A stretch of 64,000 bases of DNA from RYN-230 sp036497945 (lineage in GTDB: Bacteria > Actinomycetota > Actinomycetes > Streptosporangiales > Streptosporangiaceae). Position numbers and translations under genes: made by a program. Positions 61,337 through 64,000 of this stretch are shown piece by piece; the first letter of the stretch is position 1, and the number at the start of each line of letters is the position of its first letter. The notes below the pieces were generated by a model. It saw only the letters and a program-made list of their open reading frames with translations. It made no database searches and was not told where the DNA came from. Location of the stretch: assembly GCA_036497945.1 (NCBI GenBank), contig DASXIN010000150.1, positions 18,394 to 82,393 of the forward strand. Reading direction: 5' to 3'.

Positions 61337-62264
61337 TCAGGTGCCCGAGGCCATGTAGGCGGCCAGGATGTAGTTGGGGTGGCGGTCGAGGTTCTTGCGG
61401 GCGCGGTCGTACCGCATTGTGGTGCGTGGATCGGCATGGCGGGCGGCGATCTGGACGTCGCGCAGGTCTACGCCCGCGTCCAGCATGGTCGTGACAAAGG
61501 TATGGCGGAGCATGTGGGGGTGTGGCCTGGCGATCCGCACGCCCGCGGTCTCGGCCAGGCGCCGCAGGCGGCGGGTGGCGGCGTGGCGGTCCATCCGGGC
61601 GCCGCGGCTGTTGAGCAGGATCGGGCCGCGGGTGCGGGTGCCGCTCGCGCGGTCGATGGCCCGCCCCACGGCCGGGGGCAGCGGGATCAGCACGACCTTG
61701 GTGCCTTTGCCGCATACCCGCAGGACCCGGTGGCCGTGTTCTTCGCCGAGGTCGGCGATGTCGGCGCCGGTGGCTTCGAAGATCCGCAGCCCGAGCAGCC
61801 CGAGCATGGCCACCAGCGCGAAGTCGGACGGGCTGGCGGATTCCCGGGCGGCGGTGAGCAGGGCTTCGAACTGCAGATGGGTGAACCCCAGGGTGGGTGA
61901 CTCCGGCGGGACGGAGGGACGGCGGACGTGCTCGGCGGGTGAGTGCTCCAGCAGGCCATCGATCACGCAGGTGCGGTAGAACCCCGCCGCCACCGAGAAG
62001 CGCCGGGAGACCGTGGAGGACCTGAACCGGCGGATCTCCTGCATCCACCGGATGTAGACCTCCAGGTGCGGGCCGCCGGGCGGCCAGCGGGTCCAGGCTG
62101 CGTTCGGCGCACCAGTTCAGGTAGCAGCGCAGGTCAGACTCGGTGTGGTAACGGGAGGCGCCCGTGAAACGGGCCAGGTAGGCAGCCACCGCCAGCCGCA
62201 GCTGATCAGTGAACGGCACCAGGTGATCGGACGGGACGGACGGCAGATCGGTGAAGCTCATCAT
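61337..62264 (-). pseudogene. Tyrosine recombinase/integrase, frameshifted
   Basis: The catalytic part (61337-62044) is complete: Arg in LLGLRIFEATG, HMLRH, the later RHAD and Tyr in MRYDRA. The N-terminal core-binding part (MMSFTDLPSVPSDH... to NWCAERSLDPLAA) lies upstream in another frame; joining needs one slip near 62075 (LAA to PHLEVYIRWMQEI). The protein would be about 300 residues, XerC/D-like size. It may be inactive or use an internal start at 62044. It could have mobilised the neighbouring island. Confidence 0.75.
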
Positions 62265-62764
62265 GCCCAGACACTGCGCCAGGTTCCGGGGCGGCGCGAA
62301 GCCCGCAACGTGCCAGGTGCGGCATGTGCGCGCGTTCACGCCCAGCGCTGGCTATGCATAAACATACGGCCCTGCTGCTACGTGCTCGGCCGTGCTGAGG
62401 ATCGCCAACGGTGCGGGGAGCTCTTGATACCCGCGCGCTGAGCCGCCCTATTGCGCTATTCAAATGTTTTCCGGCGGGCCGTTAGGAGCGTGCCCGAATT
62501 GGAGCTTCTGCGTGCCGGGCATCACAACCTGCGCTCGGTTATGGTCACCGCGGTGAAGCGGCCCCGCGCAGGACCTGGGGAAATGGATGCGAACCTGATA
62601 CGGGCAACGCTGCCGCGGCAGCCCCCGGCCTACACCGTGGCCTTTATACCCAGGTATGCCCTTCAGGTGGGGGCTGGCGTTGACGGCAATGACGCAGCCC
62701 AATTGCATCTCGGTGCCGCAGGGCGGATGGTGATCACTGCGGTGGCGGTGAGGACGATGCCGGA
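62265..62764. other. Gene-poor interval
   Basis: 500 bases between the integrase start and the regulator's 3' end. No supported gene. Lower-GC spots (CTATTGCGCTATTCAAATG around 62449) may hold the integrase promoter on the minus strand or attachment sequences, but I cannot identify a site. Confidence 0.35.
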
Positions 62765-63727
62765 TCACCGTCGCCGTTGCGATGGTCGTGCGGGCAGTTG
62801 CTCGCGCCGCAGCAGGGCACGGAGGGTGGCGGCATTGGCGTAGCCGACCTGCGGTGCGATCTGCTCCATGCTCTGCGTCGTCGTGCGCAGCAGATGGACG
62901 GCACGCTCGGCCCGCAGACGCTGCACGAGCCCGAGTGGGCTCATGCCGAGGGCGCCCCGGGTCCGTCGCTCGAGGGTGCGCGGGCTGGTCCCGATCGCCG
63001 CCGCAAGCTCGCGGACATCCAGCGCCTGGCCCAGGCGGGCGCGGACCTGCTGCTCGAAGGCACGGACCAGCGCATCGTCATGGTCGAGGTGATCCATGAC
63101 GAGGTAGGCGCTCTGGGAGGCGCGTTCGTCAATGACCAGTAGCCGGGCGATGTGCTCGGCGAGGCTGGGGCTGACCCGGCGTACCAGAGCAAGAGCCAGG
63201 TCGATGTGGGCGAACGCGGCGCCCGCGGTCACCACGCCGGCGTCGGCGACCACCATGCTGTCGAGGTCGAGGACCACGGAGGGGTACCGGTTGCGGAACG
63301 CAGCGCCGAGCCACCAGCTCGTCGTGGCCCGGCGCCGGTCGAGGAGCCCGGACTCGGCGAGGGTAAAGACGCCGGTGCACGCGGCGGCGACGGTGGTCAC
63401 TTGCGGGTCCACGTCGCCAAGGACCCTGATGATCGCCCGGCTGCCGCGCGCTGTGAGCGCGCTGAGCGTGTCCTCGGCCGTCATCGTCCCGAGCGCCGCC
63501 ACCACGACGACGTCCACGGCGGGCAGTTCGCGGAGGGGCATCGTCACCGGGACGGTCAGGCCGGCCCCCGTGGTGACGTTGCGCCCGGTGCCGGCGACGT
63601 CGATGCGGATCTGTGGGATCGAGGGGTCGACGCCGGGGCGCTGGGCCTGCGCCGTCGTGAGGATGTCGATGAGCGCGGTCAGCCCTGAGCTGAAGCATCC
63701 ATCGCTGGCCAGCAACCCGACGTGCAT
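62765..63727 (-). CDS. GlxA/AraC-family transcriptional regulator
   Basis: 320 residues. The N-terminal ~180 residues are a DJ-1/PfpI-type class-I amidotransferase-like domain (VTTVAAACTGVFTLAESGLL, with the Cys of the nucleophile elbow in AACTG). The C-terminal ~95 residues hold two AraC helix-turn-helix motifs (LDVRELAAAIGTSPRTLERR and SMEQIAPQVGYANAATLRAL). Such proteins control amine or metabolite catabolism. No target is visible in the window. Start ATG at 63727 is good. Confidence 0.88.
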   Translation of the reverse strand: MHVGLLASDGCFSSGLTALIDILTTAQAQRPGVDPSIPQIRIDVAGTGRNVTTGAGLTVPVTMPLRELPAVDVVVVAALGTMTAEDTLSALTARGSRAIIRVLGDVDPQVTTVAAACTGVFTLAESGLLDRRRATTSWWLGAAFRNRYPSVVLDLDSMVVADAGVVTAGAAFAHIDLALALVRRVSPSLAEHIARLLVIDERASQSAYLVMDHLDHDDALVRAFEQQVRARLGQALDVRELAAAIGTSPRTLERRTRGALGMSPLGLVQRLRAERAVHLLRTTTQSMEQIAPQVGYANAATLRALLRREQLPARPSQRRR

Positions 63728-64000
63728 GACGTAGACGGTAGCAAGACTGTCGTATGCGCCACTGGCCCGGTGGGTCAGGCGCGCGTAGCGTCCTACTGGC
63801 GGCCGGGGACCTGGCTACCACAAGCCGCCGCGGCGCCGACGGCTATCAGGCCTACGGGGGGTGCCGCGGCGGCTTCTGCATGGATCGGTATCCCCGCCGC
63901 TGGGCTGGAGGTGCTACAGCCACAGCACCGGCACTCCGGTAATCCAGCGGCACCACACGCAACGAGCGCCTGGCTGAGACGGCACCGGTTGCCATCCAGC
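63728..64000. other. Right end of window
   Basis: About 270 bases without a supported gene. It must hold the upstream region of the GlxA/AraC-type regulator on the minus strand. Nothing else can be called. Confidence 0.35.

Noticed and set aside
62451..62843. 130-codon plus frame and its minus counterpart before the GlxA/AraC-type regulator
   Set aside because: No start signal or domain, and it overlaps the regulator antisense.

Overview
The window is high-GC actinobacterial chromosome, read from sequence alone. The core gene order (tig-clpP1-clpP2-clpX, valS-folC-DUF4233-ndk, mreBCD-mrdA-rodA, two radical-SAM-linked genes, rne-rplU-rpmA-obgE-proB, nadD-rsfS-phosphatase) is typical of filamentous or Streptosporangiales/Streptomyces-like Actinomycetota. 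Very high third-position GC, frequent GTG/TTG starts and many 4-bp stop/start overlaps agree. Species cannot be named.

Bases 1-35,540 are conserved housekeeping chromosome. The order is: a large MalT-type LuxR regulator; chaperone and protease genes (trigger factor, ClpP1P2, ClpX); valyl-tRNA synthetase and folate synthesis; an orphan sensor kinase with a degenerate ATPase domain; nucleoside diphosphate kinase; the lateral-wall elongation cluster, whose MreD carries an unusual ~280-residue basic repeat tail; RNase E/G; ribosomal proteins L21 and L27; Obg GTPase; proB without proA; an M48 peptidase; a PaaK-like adenylating enzyme; nadD and rsfS. This block ends at tRNA-Ala(GGC), 35,466-35,538.

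Directly after the tRNA the window becomes accessory DNA. 35,541-42,430 holds an IS110 transposase, a cupin gene, a LysR gene that has lost its natural end, three copies of an undescribed repeat, and a decayed small-ORF/DUF6879/XRE-HTH operon. That operon is interrupted by an IS701-family element with perfect 22-bp terminal inverted repeats and a 4-bp CTGG target duplication.

42,430-50,295 is a coherent divergent cluster. A MerR-type regulator with a cobalamin domain (CarH/LitR-like, W-x9-EH and E-x-H present) is coupled to an NAD(P)-binding protein and a CPBP membrane protease. It faces a six-gene run: FAD amine oxidase, DUF1365, cyclopropane-fatty-acid-synthase-like methyltransferase, SDR, SRPBCC and TspO/MBR. 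The two promoters overlap at their -35 boxes. The simplest reading is a light- or oxidative-stress-induced membrane-lipid modification programme.

50,821-64,000 holds a phospholipase-C-like phosphoesterase, a second IS110 transposase, then a defence-island-like stretch: a coiled-coil/Mrr-type nuclease, a CBS-HEPN fusion with an Rx4H motif, an endonuclease/exonuclease/phosphatase-fold protein, and a lipase-like hydrolase next to a two-TM membrane protein. A frameshifted tyrosine recombinase and a GlxA/AraC-type regulator follow. The CBS-HEPN protein and the hydrolase/membrane pair are the best candidates for undescribed systems. No CRISPR array, rRNA or replication origin was seen.
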